64,000 nt of DNA. It comes from Melieria omissa. Lineage: Eukaryota > Arthropoda > Insecta > Diptera > Ulidiidae. The translations under genes and the position numbers were made by a program. The DNA lies in the NCBI GenBank assembly GCA_963971225.1, contig OZ020267.1:51841993-51905992 (forward strand), given 5' to 3'. The notes beneath the pieces are model-generated. The model did not search any database. It was not told the DNA's origin and worked only from the letters and a program-made list of their open reading frames with translations. Within the stretch, counting starts at the first letter, position 1; every line of letters starts with the position of its first letter. Positions 1 to 12,180 of the stretch are shown piece after piece.

Positions 1-252
1 ACGATGGTCGTGCGTGCGTTTGCAAATTCTCTTTTGTTCCATTGTGCTAGCAAGAATAATGCCAGGCAAAAATGGGTTAAATATGCAAACAAACGTGTTG
101 CTGTATCTAAAGTGAAACTGAAATTTGCAAAATCCACTCGTGCGTATCTGAACCATACACAATTTTTTAGCGGCGCGCTTAAGGGTTAAGTGCTAAGTGT
201 TCTAACTTCTAGTTAGTTGCTTCTCTTTTTAAGTTTTTCTGACTGTTCTCAC

Positions 253-554
253 CGGATCTGTGGAATGCCGTCGTATGCAAATCACATTCACATAAATCGA
301 TGATGGTCCATTCAAGCCCTCCTTATCCAATTCCACAGCTAAAGCCAAATCTTTGGTGCCGGCCACAATTTCCACCGGTGCGTCTTTCTCGCGCAGCGAC
401 AAATTAATATCGCCATTCTCCACTTCTGGATCGCCATTGATGCGTAGTTTCCCGATAATGGCACCAACCTCGAGGTCTTCGGTTGCTAGAAAACTCTCCG
501 CCGAACCGCCGCCCTCCAGGTAACAACGTGAATCGAGTATGGCGCTCGCCACGG
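253..554 (-). CDS. Cadherin-superfamily protein, second coding exon (partial gene, runs off left edge)
   Basis: This internal exon encodes the end of a signal peptide and the start of a cadherin-type ectodomain. On the minus strand it is preceded by a pyrimidine-rich acceptor ending in AG at 555-556 and followed by the donor GTGAGA at 252-247. It is 302 nt: two bases completing a split codon, then exactly 100 codons. The residues read VASAILDSRCYLEGGGSAES, a plausible signal-peptidase site followed by a mature N terminus. Further on come SFLATEDLEVG, INLSLREKDAPVEI and LDKEG before SIYVNVIC, which is the strand pattern at the end of a cadherin repeat (LDKE/LDREx). Calcium-binding DxNDN motifs would be in later exons outside the window. 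The family would act as a cell-surface adhesion or signalling receptor. From memory it resembles Drosophila Cad86C, and both that gene and hb sit on chromosome arm 3R, but I have not aligned it, so no symbol is given. Confidence 0.72.
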
Positions 555-3500
555 CTGTAACAGTTAAAAAGAAAGACAAAAGAGGTTACTGAAGCATTTT
601 TGGGATTTGAAAAGTTCACAAAGAAAACCACTTAAAACAAAGGAAAGAGTAGTAGATACAAATTACATAAAACTGCAAGTTCGAGTCCAGACTGTTAATG
701 CAGTCGCCCCTTTCGCAGGGGTTGCATCCAAATAATAAGTTAGAGATCAACCTTTAAACTTGTATATGTCACTCGATAAAAATACTAAAGGTTCCAACTT
801 CGCTGCAATGAAGATATATTCATTGCAAGCTCATGCAGCCTGATAACTCATTAATAACTACGGCAAGCATTTGCAATGCAACAAGCATTTGTGCTGCAAA
901 TAAAAAGTGAAGTTGTAGCACGCGTCCGGCTGGTTGGGCCGCAGGCGTGTGTTGCTTTCAAATTTGCCTCCGTTACGCTCTGGTAAGCTGCCGCGGGCTG
1001 TGGTTTTTTCGAAAACATAAAACACTCAATTTGGACTATGTAGCATTTTCTTTCTTCTCACTTTGGTTTGCTTTGTTTGATGAACTCTTCCAACCTACAC
1101 ACACATGGGCACACTACCGTAGAGATGGACATGCATCAACTATTCAAAGACTCGTAAAACACATTTTGTGATCATGATTCATGAATTCGGGCAAAACTTA
1201 AAGTGCTGCCTAGACGATTGTTTGCTTTCAAAAGCAAACTCTATTCGTACGAAAAAGTCTATGTATATCTGTGTTATATATTTGCAGTTTTTGTTTCTCT
1301 ACGAGTATGTTGTGTGTGAACGTTTGCGGCGCGTCCGAGTGAGCACCAAGAAATGCAATTCTTGGCTTACAAGCTCCAATGTGCAATTATGTTAGTGTGT
1401 AATGAGTACGCTTTTCATTGTTAACGATTTTATTAACGATTTTATTAACGATTTCATTTAAAATGCAACTCTTAAACCAATCGAATTTTAGGTCCGCTGT
1501 AAATCTGCAGCCATTGACAACGATGCATTGACTAAAGAAAAAACATCGATAGAAATTAGAAACAAAATATTTATCTGACAAAAGTTATTTTATACTCCGC
1601 GGTTTGCCTGGCACATTTTAGGAGATAACCGCGTTCCAGGGTTAAACTGCTCAAAACCACTCCTAAAAGACGGACATATGGTAGCTCTGGCTTAGTAAAA
1701 TAAATTGTTGGTTGTCCAGATTTATAAAGATATATATTTAGTATATAAAAGATATAAGGATAGATTTGAAATCTAACATTTAAAATGTAGAAAAGTGCTA
1801 ATGGCTTTAAAATGGTTCTTGTTGTCATAACTAAACCAAGTGTTTTTTCTTTAGATTACTGTCAAAAAATTTTTTTTTTTTAATTAGAAACAAGAACTTC
1901 ATTGATCCGTTATTTCATTGAGCTCTCAAATAAGAACATAACAAGAGCACATGGACCAGTGAAGCTCATTGTGGCAGTACGTGATCTGTTCTTTGTCCTA
2001 CGACCAGAGGAACTTGTAAAGCGTATTAAATCCTTAGTGTCAATCGCCGAGATATCAGTGAGATATTGTGGTAAGACCTCAAGTGGTCAAAAGGTGTAAT
2101 TGCAATCGCAAGGAATGTTTTCTCGTACACATACTCGCACACTTCTGGGAGTAGACAACTACAAATAATGTGAAAGTTGTCTTGCAAATCAATCAACAGT
2201 TTTATCCATATTATTTTCTCTCCACCAAAGATGAGCGAATGGTTTATCTTCAACTTTAAAGTTGCAACAATGGTTGAGAAACATAGTTAAGTTGCAAAAT
2301 ATAGTAAATATAATGAAAAAACTCAGTCTACTGAAGTGTTTCCTTTCCTCAACCTTGATACAGTTTTGTTCAAGTAAAACACTTAATGCCACTCCACAAT
2401 TTATTTCGCAATAACTTTAGGGGATATAAAACTATGTTTTATTTTGGTAAGTGCCTTCATACATATTTCCCACCACAATTATGTTGTCGAAATTATGGTG
2501 ATCCATGATATTGTTTGTGTAACGTAACTTTAGTACTTTACACTTATTGCATCAACATGGTCCACAACCATTCAACACATCAAGCGGAGATCCGTTTATT
2601 GTAGGAAATAGAAATGAAAGTGAATACAAATGAACTAACAAACTTTTTGCTCACTTGAATAAGGTCCAAACGAAATTCGACAATGCGATATTTGCAAAAA
2701 AAAAAAATAATAAATAGCAAAAACAAAACAAAACTGAGGAAAGTATATTAAATTGAAACACAAACAAAAAAGTGTAAAAGTTAAAATTCTCCACAAAGAG
2801 TATGAAAGGTTGTTGCACACATATTGCAGAAAAGAAAATTTTGAAAAGTGAAACTTTACATACACATGAAACGAATATACAATAACAAAAATTTAAATGA
2901 ATGGAAAATGGTAACGAAAACATTGTACAGAAAAACCAACAAGCAGATTTTGTGGACTTGAGGTTAATTCGTTCAGCTTGGTGAATACGCTGAGTTTTGG
3001 CATGGAACAATTTCAGCCATACAGCACTTTGCATACGCACACAAGACGCAATACACGTATGTGTGTAGGTATGTGTGCCAGTATGAGTCTGTAACGGCAT
3101 TAAAGCTTCGATCGAGGGTTGAAAACAGTGCTCAAAATTATGGTTGAGCTGCTGGCTCTAAAGTTGTGAATATGTTGCACGTTCTGTGTTTAGGTTCCGG
3201 ACGATTAACGTTGGCCAAGACTCGCCGCCAAGTCGATGCGTTACGCACAAACGGAAACGCACGCAGCGGGGAACGAAACATTAGCCGCCGTGCTGGCCGT
3301 ACAGTGTGTTCAGTCATCAATGGCAACTTATCATTTATCCAATATTCAATGCAATGCAACAGTTGCCAATGAAATTACACGTTTTTATTGTTGTTTCGAT
3401 TTTGGTTGCGGCTCTTAAACTTCACGGTTAATTAATTGTTTTCTTATTTTTTTTGGTTTTTAAGCTGATGACTAATTAAAGTGGGGAGTGAGAGCCGGTT

Positions 3501-4480
3501 GCTGATCATTACAGCCATTAAAAATTACAAAACTGAATGTGAAAATTGCGCCAAACGAACCTCAAGTCTCAACCTTAATAAACCTGAAAGTAATTAAAAT
3601 CGCCGAGTAAGAGCGCCCAAGTCGTTGTGACATCTTCGTTTGGTACATATAGAAAAATTGGATGGCTGCAATTTACTTTCTCATATGTAACGTACTGGCT
3701 TCGCACATTTAGTGAAATTCCAACATACAAAAAAATTCCAACATACAAAAATTTTTGGTCTGTATTTATTGTCGTCGTCAATTTCGTCAAAAATTTGAAA
3801 ATCGTAATAACTAGGCACGACGACGCGACCAAGTCGTCGCGTTACAACCAGGTGATTTTCTCTTTTCGCTGACGACGCGTGTTCGTGACTTGTGACGTGA
3901 GTACTCATGCGTGGACGAATGCTCGTAGTTGTGACAAATTAAATTGCCATAAACTATTTTCGATCGACCGACCGACCGACTGCATTCGTCTCAAATTACG
4001 AAATTGCATTCAAATTGTGGCAGAAAACATTGCGATGCGTGCGCCTGCAAGGAACTTGTCTGCATTCGAATGTCTGTCAAGTTCTACTTAGCCACTTAAT
4101 ACCAGTCGTTGTCATGGATGTTTTTGTCGTACATCACTGATTGCTTTGACAATCAGCCGGTGTGCGGCTTTTAGCCAGATTGACTTGAAATCAAGGCTTG
4201 CAACTTGACTTGCATCAAAGTTAAATTATGCAAATGATTTGTTAATCGAAGTATCTGGGTCATAAAACTACAATTGGCCTATGTATGTGCGTACGTGTGT
4301 ATTTATGTGCATATCTGCATGTAAAGAGTTATGCAATTCACGTTTAAATATAGTAACATGATGTCTAGAAGATAGAAATTTGTCATGCATAAAGACATTT
4401 TTTGAATGCAATTTTTTCAATGAAAATTAAAAGTTAATCAGTGATCGATGTTTTTGCATGGACAAAGAGAAAAAATTATT

Positions 4481-5170
4481 CAGGGGTGTCGTGGAATCTA
4501 ATCGTTGTCGGAATCAGTTTCAAAACTGACAAACATTTCATTTCGGTGTCGTGTTTTTAAATTTTATCGATTTCATTTTCGAATCGATTTTTAATCTGTT
4601 TTAGGTGTCGTAGGCCATGACTTAGTCGGTTTGGTTATTGGAATCAAACCGAGAAGAGAATTTTGTGCAGGTTCATGAAACTGTGATTTTTTCTGTGTGC
4701 TGGCTGATATTTCGTGAAGATGGGATCGATGACGCACCCAAATGCGGCTTCACTGCATCCAACACTGGCAAAAATGCCTCCTTGTTGAGACGGTAGTGGG
4801 ATATAAATCTGAGAAATAAATAAGCTTAATTGGTAAGCAAGCGCAACAAGAATCAAGTTTGCACTTACACCGATTCAGGTAGCTCCAAAGGATTGCTATG
4901 GTCCCTAAGGATTTTCCTTTTCAACTTCAAGGAGCACTCTTCCTCAAATAACAAAAACGACAAAACGCCGGAACTCATATTGTTGTTAATTTATTTTCTT
5001 ATGTTTTGAGCAAAATATTTCATTTGACATAACAGCTGATTCGAAAATCGGTTTTGTTTTTGTTCGAAAGGAGGCAAAACCGAGCAGTTTTCATGACACC
5101 ATTTGAAATCAGAATTGATTTTCAATTCCGGCAACAAGGCAATTCCGACTCGGTTTCTGCGACACCACTG
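4481..5170 (-). mobile_element. Non-autonomous PIF/Harbinger element
   Basis: The element has inverted ends CAGGGGTGTCG (left) and CGACACCACTG (right) and is flanked by a 3-bp ATT at 4478-4480 and 5171-5173. A 3-bp target duplication is the PIF/Harbinger hallmark. It is 690 bp, far shorter than an autonomous copy, and retains only the 5' part of the transposase gene. GGTGTCG-type repeats recur just inside the left end (4545, 4603). It sits in the cadherin intron in the same orientation as that gene. Confidence 0.7.
4673..4978 (-). CDS. Truncated Harbinger transposase N-terminal region, two exons
   Basis: The ATG at 4978-4976 opens MSSGVLSFLLFEEECSLKLK, then RDHSNPLELPESV. Exon 1 ends at 4869 before GTAAGTGC. 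A 60-nt intron (4868-4809) ends TTTATTTCTCAG. Exon 2 (4808-4673) reads FISHYRLNKEAFLPVLDAVK, then PHL, and ends at a TGA at 4675-4673. The joined frame is open for 81 codons. The motif L-x-E/D-S-x-F-x-x-x-Y-R-L-N-K is typical of the N terminus of HARBI1-like transposases, which often carry an early intron. The DDE catalytic domain is absent, so it cannot be an active nuclease. Whether this peptide is made, or only marks the intact 5' end of a deleted copy, cannot be told here. Confidence 0.6.
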
Positions 5171-6644
5171 ATTAAGATTTAATGAATCATTGTTGATGAT
5201 CAATAATTGGCTTTTTAGGCGATGCTCCATCCAGCATATTCTGAAAGAAAATATGAGTATTTTGCCTTCTGGACTGATCAGAACGAATTTTAAACTTATG
5301 CCAGCAATATGTATAAGACAATCAATAATCACAATTTTCAATTACTTTGTTTTCTTAATTACAAAACAAGCAAAAAAAGCCTTTCACTATTAGCTTAAAA
5401 TGTGTAGCATACTTCAAGGGTCTGGATGCTGACACAAAGTCTACTATGCATTATAACTTATTACCTTAATACCAACTTAATCTCAATGTCTGTAACATTA
5501 ACTTTCAAAAAATATTTTGCCCTCATGATAGTTGAATCAATTCTTAGATCGAACTTATGTATGTTACGTAGAGCACAAAAGTATAAAAATTGTATTTAAA
5601 TATAAATATACGAGTACATATTTAAAAGTAGGCAGTGAAATCGAATATTGAATATGTTTAACAAACTTCAGTAGCAGCTTCACTTTCTACTTCGAGACAT
5701 AGCCTCCAACCTCTAGACGAAGTTTGATCAATGTTCAACTACTCAATATTTAACTGGCCACTTTTTCCAAACAATTCTTACGACCTCTCCAGTTGACTAC
5801 TTAAACAGTTTACTGCTTAAGCTTGACATTATTTTCGCTTCCATTAAGCTGAACTAGAAGCAACCCACTTTTGCAGGTGTCCAAGAATTTCTAACTTAAG
5901 TGAAATAAAGTCATAGCTTGCTCAATGTCACAGCGAAGATCTCGCAATGCGCCTCTTGACTCCGATGATTTCACTTGTATTGCCTTATCTGCGTATCTCC
6001 AGAGAACACAGCACTTTGTAACACTTGAGTCTCCGTTTAGTTTATGGCTGAAACTTGCTAAACGAAAGCAAAAAATATTCAAGTGGCAGAAGATGGAAGC
6101 AACAAACACTCGTGTGTGTACATGATTTACTGCCCAAAGCGGTCATAAAGACGCGTTGACACAGTGTGTGGGGAGGTCACGAGCCGAATGACGAACGATG
6201 TGAAATGTCGAGTTGCAAATCTAAACCAAAACTTACACAATTCATTCGAGAATGCAACACAAACAGCTCTGCTACAGCTGTACTTTCTAGTGAAAATGAG
6301 GCAAAATGTTTCGAGTGCGAATGTGTGCCACATTATGTCGTACATGTGTCCAAAGAAAACAGTAGAAGGCCTGAATTTTGGCCATCGGCATTCACTACTG
6401 TCGAGAAGGGTGCTGCTCATTCTCACATACTTTATTTTTAAGTATTATGTGATATTCTTGGTTCATGTAATGGCTCTCGCAGCCAGTTTTTCTTGCAGTG
6501 CTACGATTTCGTTTATTTTTTGTTTTATTTTTGGATTCTTAGAACCTAAGTTAATTTAAATGGCTTGTGCACAGGTTAATGACTCTCAGTTTAGTGGAGA
6601 TTGCGTAATAACTTTGACTGAACGGGTGTTGAATAGTTACTTAA

Positions 6645-6866
6645 CCCTAATTCCCAGAAGTGAGCCTAAAAGTCTCACTAAAGATTTCAAATGGTGATAA
6701 ATCCAAAAGATTTTCGATTCCATTATTTTTTGTAATCCTCTAATGGAATGTTAGAATTATATTGCATTTATAAATTTAACATTTAAGACAGTTTTTGTAT
6801 TTTTTAAACAAATGTTTTTTGTAATTTAGCTCATAGAACCCTGCCAGTCTCACTTCTGGGATATTA
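6645..6866. repeat. Probable TTAA-type MITE
   Basis: The left end follows TTAA at 6641-6644 and reads CCCTAATTCCCAGAAGTGAG. The right end near 6850-6870 contains CTCACTTCTGGGATATTAG, an imperfect inverted copy. The pattern suggests a small piggyBac-like MITE with a damaged right border, because no second TTAA is visible. Just to the right, at about 6870-6960, is a two-unit direct repeat (CTGCAGATAAGCATAAAGAG and a diverged second copy). Confidence 0.4.
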
Positions 6867-7098
6867 GTGGACAACTGCAGATAAGCATAAAGAGAAAAGC
6901 ATTAGTTCTACAATTGCAGATAAGAATAAAGAGAATAGTACATTTGGTTCTACAAGTGCAAACACATCCATTTTTATGTATGTAAAAATTGTCCTGTATA
7001 ATTTGTGTATAGACGGAGTACTATCGAAACTTAAAAAGGTAATTAAAGTTTGAAGAATAAAAATAAAAAAATTTAATTTTTTTCTGAAAGAGTACCTA

Positions 7099-7220
7099 GA
7101 ATTTTTAAAACATCTTTGGAAAATACTCAATTCAAATTTCGAAAACCAAGAAACAAATTGAATTTTTAAAACATCTTTGGAAAATATTCAATTTAAATTT
7201 CGAAAACCAAGAAACAAAAA
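7099..7220. repeat. Tandem duplication, about 61-bp unit
   Basis: Two adjacent copies begin GAATTTTTAAAACATCTTTG at 7099 and 7160 and run through TTTCGAAAACCAAGAAACAA. They differ at a few bases, so this is a fairly recent local duplication inside the cadherin intron. No function is apparent. Confidence 0.8.
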
Positions 7221-7447
7221 AATCAAAACATTTTACTTAAATGGTAAACAGGTAAGTAGGTAGATAAAGTGGTCGCCTCTAATACATTACTTAATCTAGT
7301 CCCATATCTGAGAACCACTTAGACGTTCTTACAAATCGATTCAAAGTTTTAAATGGTCCTCTCTAGCATTCAAGCGATATTAATACATCATTTAAATAAA
7401 AAGTTTGCAAAAAAATACTCGGAAGTGAATTTCGCATCCAAACTTAC

Positions 7448-7514
7448 CATCAATTTGTAGAATAGTGCCAATTGTGCCAACAGCAACAACAATCCAATGG
7501 CATTTCAATTTCAT
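7448..7514 (-). CDS. Cadherin-superfamily protein, first coding exon (start codon and signal peptide)
   Basis: The exon is 67 nt. The ATG at 7514-7512 has a favourable context (GCTAAAATG). It is followed by 22 codons beginning MKLKCHWIVVAVGTIGTILQ, a basic start followed by a hydrophobic core typical of a signal peptide. It then has one extra base, G, and a consensus donor, GTAAGT, at 7447-7442. That single G joins in phase with the two bases CC that open the exon at 554, giving an Ala codon and a continuous signal peptide ending in AVASA. This phase match is the main evidence that the two exons belong together. No ATG lies upstream in the same open frame. The presumed 5' UTR and promoter lie to the right (above 7515) and I could not place a start site. 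Confidence 0.65.
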
Positions 7515-10500
7515 TTTAGCGCCAAATTCCGACACAGCTGAACCCAACTCAGACGATAAGCGTCGCCAACGGTCAAGAACTGCAGGCTGGCCGCACGAAT
7601 TGCTGAAGCACAAATTGACGCTCAAGTTCGGACAGATGGCGATCTTCACGTGTGCGCCATTTTAAAGAACCAAACATAATTCGTTCGTTTCGGTTGCGAC
7701 GACTTCGATAACTCATTCATAAATTTGCCGGCGCTCGCGCATTTCCCCACCAAATTCAAGCGAGCTTGGGTTGGGGTTCAAACAAGTGTCGGCGTCACCG
7801 GGAAACGTTGTTGTGTATTTATTTATATTTCGTTTTTGTTATTTTTATCACTTAACACTGGCGGCCGCGGTGCATTGTTTTGAAATTCAGTGCGGTGGAG
7901 CAGAGAGCGTGTACGAACTTTACATTTTACACAAACAACAATTTATTATTGCCAACACTTTTGGTGTTTATGTTATTTATATTTTGGTATTATAGTGTTA
8001 TTGTTGTTGCTATTTTGGCCAAAATATGTAACAAATACGCGATGGGCTACAACAAGTTGTAAGCACATATCTGATGTACCAGAAAAATGCTTTAAATATG
8101 TGGAGCTTCTGTCGAATTGTTTTTAGGTTTACGCACACACACACATACGCTGAAACACATACACAGAGAAACACATAAAAACTGTTAGTACATCAACTCA
8201 AAAGTGTTTCAAGACGCGGCCTTACACGTTGTTGTGATCCAGATAAGAAGTTATGTGTATATTTTTGGAATTGTTGCAAAATGTGCAACAACAATGCATG
8301 TAACAACAACAGCAACAAGCGAACTAAGTACGATGAATACCAAAGAATGTGGGCCAATAAAGTCTTTTACGCTGCGACGATATTAAATCATTTAAAAGTG
8401 GCTTACAAGCAGCGTTTAATTTTTACTCCTTTCTACAGATATTTGCTGATATGTGTATGTAATATTTTTTATATGTGTGTATGGAGGTTTATGTGTGAGT
8501 GTGGCGAATTTCGAACGCTCAACATTTAACATGGAAAACTAAGCAACTGGAACAGGGGCAATCTGGCAAATTGCAAGTCGCTATGCCATACTCCCAGTCA
8601 CCATTTTACAAACATACACACAAATATTTATGTATGCATGTATATGTGTGTGTGAGTGTAGTCAAATGTGACATGTCGCACAAGTGGCGGTGTTCGCGCT
8701 GTATGAGTGCTCGCCGCCCAATCACTCGCAATCGCTGTTGAGCGAATATTCCTGGCCGCCGTTTCCTTTGCTGAAATTTCACTTTATGCCCATTCACCAG
8801 CACAAATAACAGGCATTTCCTTTGGCAACTTCAAGTGGCGCTCCTTCGCTTCTGTTGCTTTCTTTGTTGGCAATTAGGCTGTGCCGTGTAAGGCGACTGC
8901 GACGCGGCTGCGGCAACTTGACCGGAAATTGCTGGCTAGTACGAAGAAGTCATTCACCTGGAACCGTTTGCCTTTAATCAAAATTCGGCAGCGGGGGGGG
9001 GGGGGGGCGAAAACTCGAGCGACCGCGACTTGACCGGCGTTTGGCCGTTGCAACTTCAAATTTCGTGACACTTCAACATGCAACGCGCACATTAAACGCG
9101 AAGTTCAATTGATCCAAACGACAAATGCAACAAATTGCGTTCCATGGATCATGGATGAGTAATGACTGAGGTAAGTTTAAGTCTGCAGCGACACAATTTA
9201 TGCAATTTTCAACTCGATTGAGATGAGATTTGCAAATGTTTTATAATTTTTTTATAAGTATTTTTGGATTTTCTCAAATTGTATTTCACATTAATTTCAA
9301 CTCCTGTAAAACGCGAATCGTTTCGAACGCTTTTTGCACTGCGAACGCTGCTCCAGAAATTGTACTCGCTCCGACGCTACCAAAACACAAACTGATTTGC
9401 CGCAATGCTACCAAAACAGGGAATACCCCCTTGCCAACAGTAACAGTGGCAGCAACAGCAACAGCGGCAGTGACGGGGCCAGCGGAGTTGGAGTTGCGAG
9501 TCGGCAGTGGCAGCAGCGGCGCTTGGCTCTAGAACGGTTTGCGGGCACTGCGAGCGTCTTCGTGTCGTGTGTCTGCTGGCGGGTTGCTGCGGTGCGGTGC
9601 TTTATGCGAAAGCCGTGCCGCATCGCTCTGCCAAGTCGGCTCTCAGGGGGAGGGCGACTAGTTGGTCGTTACTGCCGTTGTTTGTTGTTGCTTTGTGATG
9701 AAAATGTTTCCACATCACTCGTCAAGCGTTTCAATTATTGTTGTATGTATGCATATGGTTGTTGGTGTTGTTGTTTTGGTTTTTGTTTTTCGAAAAAGTG
9801 CGAGTCGTTGAAAGCGGCTTGGAACAGCGCACGCGCGCACACTTTGCCGCTGCAACGTCAGCGACGACATTCGAGACGAGCGTCACTGTGCTGGCATTTT
9901 GTGGAAAATTCATAAAAGGGGGAGAGGGTGATTTTGTAGAGGGGATACAGCGTGCGCTGAAATTTCACAAAACGAACAAATAAATGAATTGCCGAATTAT
10001 TTCAGTATTTTCCAATTTAAAAATATAAAGTGGCTGCAACTGCAAAAATAATTTCTCCAATTCATATTTTTAATAGTTTTAATAACTCACAAACCGATTA
10101 ACCCATTAGTGCCTAAACGAACGTTTTCTTAAGTTTTTTCAGCGAGTATATTTACATTTTATAGTAAGAAAAAATTTAGCTACATGTTTTTGACATAACA
10201 TTATTTAAAATTTTAAAAATTGCAATCGAAAATGTTGAATTTGAAAACTTAATGTATTAAAAATTTATTTCCTTCAAACATTTGTATTTTTTTATAAATC
10301 GTACACAAAAAGTGGTTAGAGGTAATTTGTAAAATTTCTTTGCCCAAGGACCCTAAACTTCAGAACTAATTGAGTCGTTGACAAATGTTTTGAAAAACAT
10401 GCGTCCTTGCGCTTTTTGGTTATATGCATTAGTTACATTCACCCTGTGCAGGCATTTTATCGCAGAGCCTATGGCATTTGTTCCACTGTCAAAGCAAAGT

Positions 10501-11630
10501 GAACTGTCATGCACAATTAAAGTGTCGCACCCTTGCCGGCCATATTTCTAATACTCGTCTATCCAAATGAGATTTCAGTAAACAAAACATTCCCGCTCAC
10601 CCACGAAGTAAGTGGGAACGGGAAGCGCGTTTGTTTGCCATAAAGGCAGCGCACTATGGCAACGGGAGCGTTGGCTATTTCGTTTATGTTTGAATGCATT
10701 TATGCTGTTGTTGTGGTTGCTCGCTTCCGCACACCGAATATGCGAAACCGGTTTCTGAACATACAATGAAATATTTAGCCGCTCCAAAATAAGGGAATGA
10801 AATTGAAATTCGCTATGTTTACCATTGGACACGGGCCAGTGCGTTTTTTCTTACAGTAACTTGAAACTTGTCGCTTGGTCATCGCTGCTCAATACCATCT
10901 CCCCCCCTGTTATTGTTGCTTCGTTTCAATATTTCACTGTGTGCTGTCCTTAATTGATATTGTTTCTGTTGTAACTAAGCTGAGTGCAAATGAAAGCTTT
11001 CTGGTTGGCTTCTGGCAAGTTCCGAGCAAGTCATATTCGATTTCAAGTATAAAAAATAGTGAAATCATTTTCCTGTTGCTTTTTTCTGCTGGGTTTGGTC
11101 GCCTTTGCTTTTATTTTTGGTATTTTTTATTATTTGCATATATTCATGTGTGATTCTGGCATCTTGTAAATTGAAAACTTCGTCCAATCTTCGATAACTT
11201 CAGCAAACGAGAGCATATGCAAACAAATTTACTGCTACATGAAGCCGAATTATGATATGATATAAGAAAATTGAAATTAATTTCGAATTCAACGATTTCC
11301 GCCGTAAGTAGGAAATGGCCCTTCGATGCATCAAAGTTACTTCCGTTGGCCGAATACAAACTGAACACAGCTCAACCAATGTTCGAATTCGCGTATTCTG
11401 TTTCGAAATAATTGCTTTCGATACTCGAAGTGGGTTTGTATCTTTGCTATTCATAGAATTTACTGAAATTATTGCATGTTTAAATTGGTAGGTGTGTGTC
11501 TATGCTAAGACAAATTATTTGCAGTGCTGCCAATCTATATGCTTACTTGCAAAATGTTAAAATAAATGGGAAATTAATTCTGCGGGCAATTTTAGTGGTT
11601 GCTGTATGGAATGGGCATACGAGGTAAATG
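7515..11630. other. Upstream region of the cadherin gene, no gene recognised
   Basis: The interval should hold the promoter and 5' UTR of the minus-strand cadherin gene. I could not fix a start site. The stretch 8500-9900 is richer in GC than its neighbours and contains CAG/CAA-type triplet runs (about 9440-9520) and a run of 15 G at 8993-9007. Open frames here, such as one across 9334-9915, have no recognisable domains and lie in triplet-rich sequence, so I do not call them genes. The rest is AT-rich and featureless. Confidence 0.5.
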
Positions 11631-11675
11631 TTCATGTAATGTAGATGGCGCTGAAGAGTGTACAAAAAAGGACAC

Positions 11676-11913
11676 TGTAGGTAGTTGCCTACGTTTATTT
11701 ATACACAACCGTCTTTACCGAGTTTCACAACGCGACTAAAAACTTTATTTATGCAACGTAACTGCTCGTTGCCAGCTTAACAATCAGAATAATACCAAGA
11801 AACACGCCAACGCCTGCTGGCGTTCTAACCGCTCGTTCAATTCAAACTTTCGATGTCGAACGCCGAACAGCTGTCGACAGTCTTCACCACTAGGTGGCTA
11901 GTGTGTTCCCACA
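11676..11913 (-). repeat. LTR (3' LTR in element sense)
   Basis: 238 bp with TG...CA termini. It matches 13551-13788 by eye over its whole length, including AACACGCCAACGCCTGCTGG in the middle. Near-identity implies recent insertion. Confidence 0.88.
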
Positions 11914-12180
11914 TGGCACCCCCCCGAGTGGAGCGTTTGAGGGATGTTGCTCGCCGCTTGCGGGCCTTGTCTCCCTTGAGTATGTCCGGAGTTGGGTGGG
12001 TGGCTGAGGCAGTCCTTGCCTAATGGGTGCGTCGCCCGCTGCATGTGGCGCTGCTCGTAGAGGGCTCGGGGCGCGGTCAAACACGTCGTCGGCAGCGAGA
12101 TGGGTGGTGATGAGTCTGGTGTTCTTCGTGGGTGGCAGACGCCACCAGCAAATCGTCGGTGCAAGCGATGTGGTAGAATG

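Larger units (their letters stand above)
555..7447 (-). other. First intron of the cadherin gene (inferred)
   Basis: This is the 6.9-kb interval between the two cadherin exons, bounded by GTAAGT (7447-7442) and a TTACAG acceptor (560-555). It is AT-rich and has no open frame that looks coded. It carries the PIF/Harbinger derivative at 4481-5170, a probable MITE near 6645-6866, a 12-bp tandem triplication at 1419-1455 (unit TTATTAACGATT) and a roughly 61-bp tandem duplication at 7099-7220. The rest shows nothing I can name. Confidence 0.55.

Noticed and set aside
683..735. GTTCGAGTCC with nearby short inverted repeat
   Set aside because: Resembles a tRNA T-arm by chance, but no acceptor stem or A box is found.
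3600..3870. Possible MITE with AAGTCGTCGCGTTACAACC end
   Set aside because: The inverted match to the left side (GCCCAAGTCGTTGTGAC) is too short and imperfect, and no target duplication is visible.
9334..9915. 193-codon open frame
   Set aside because: Triplet-repeat sequence with no recognisable domain and a start without good context.
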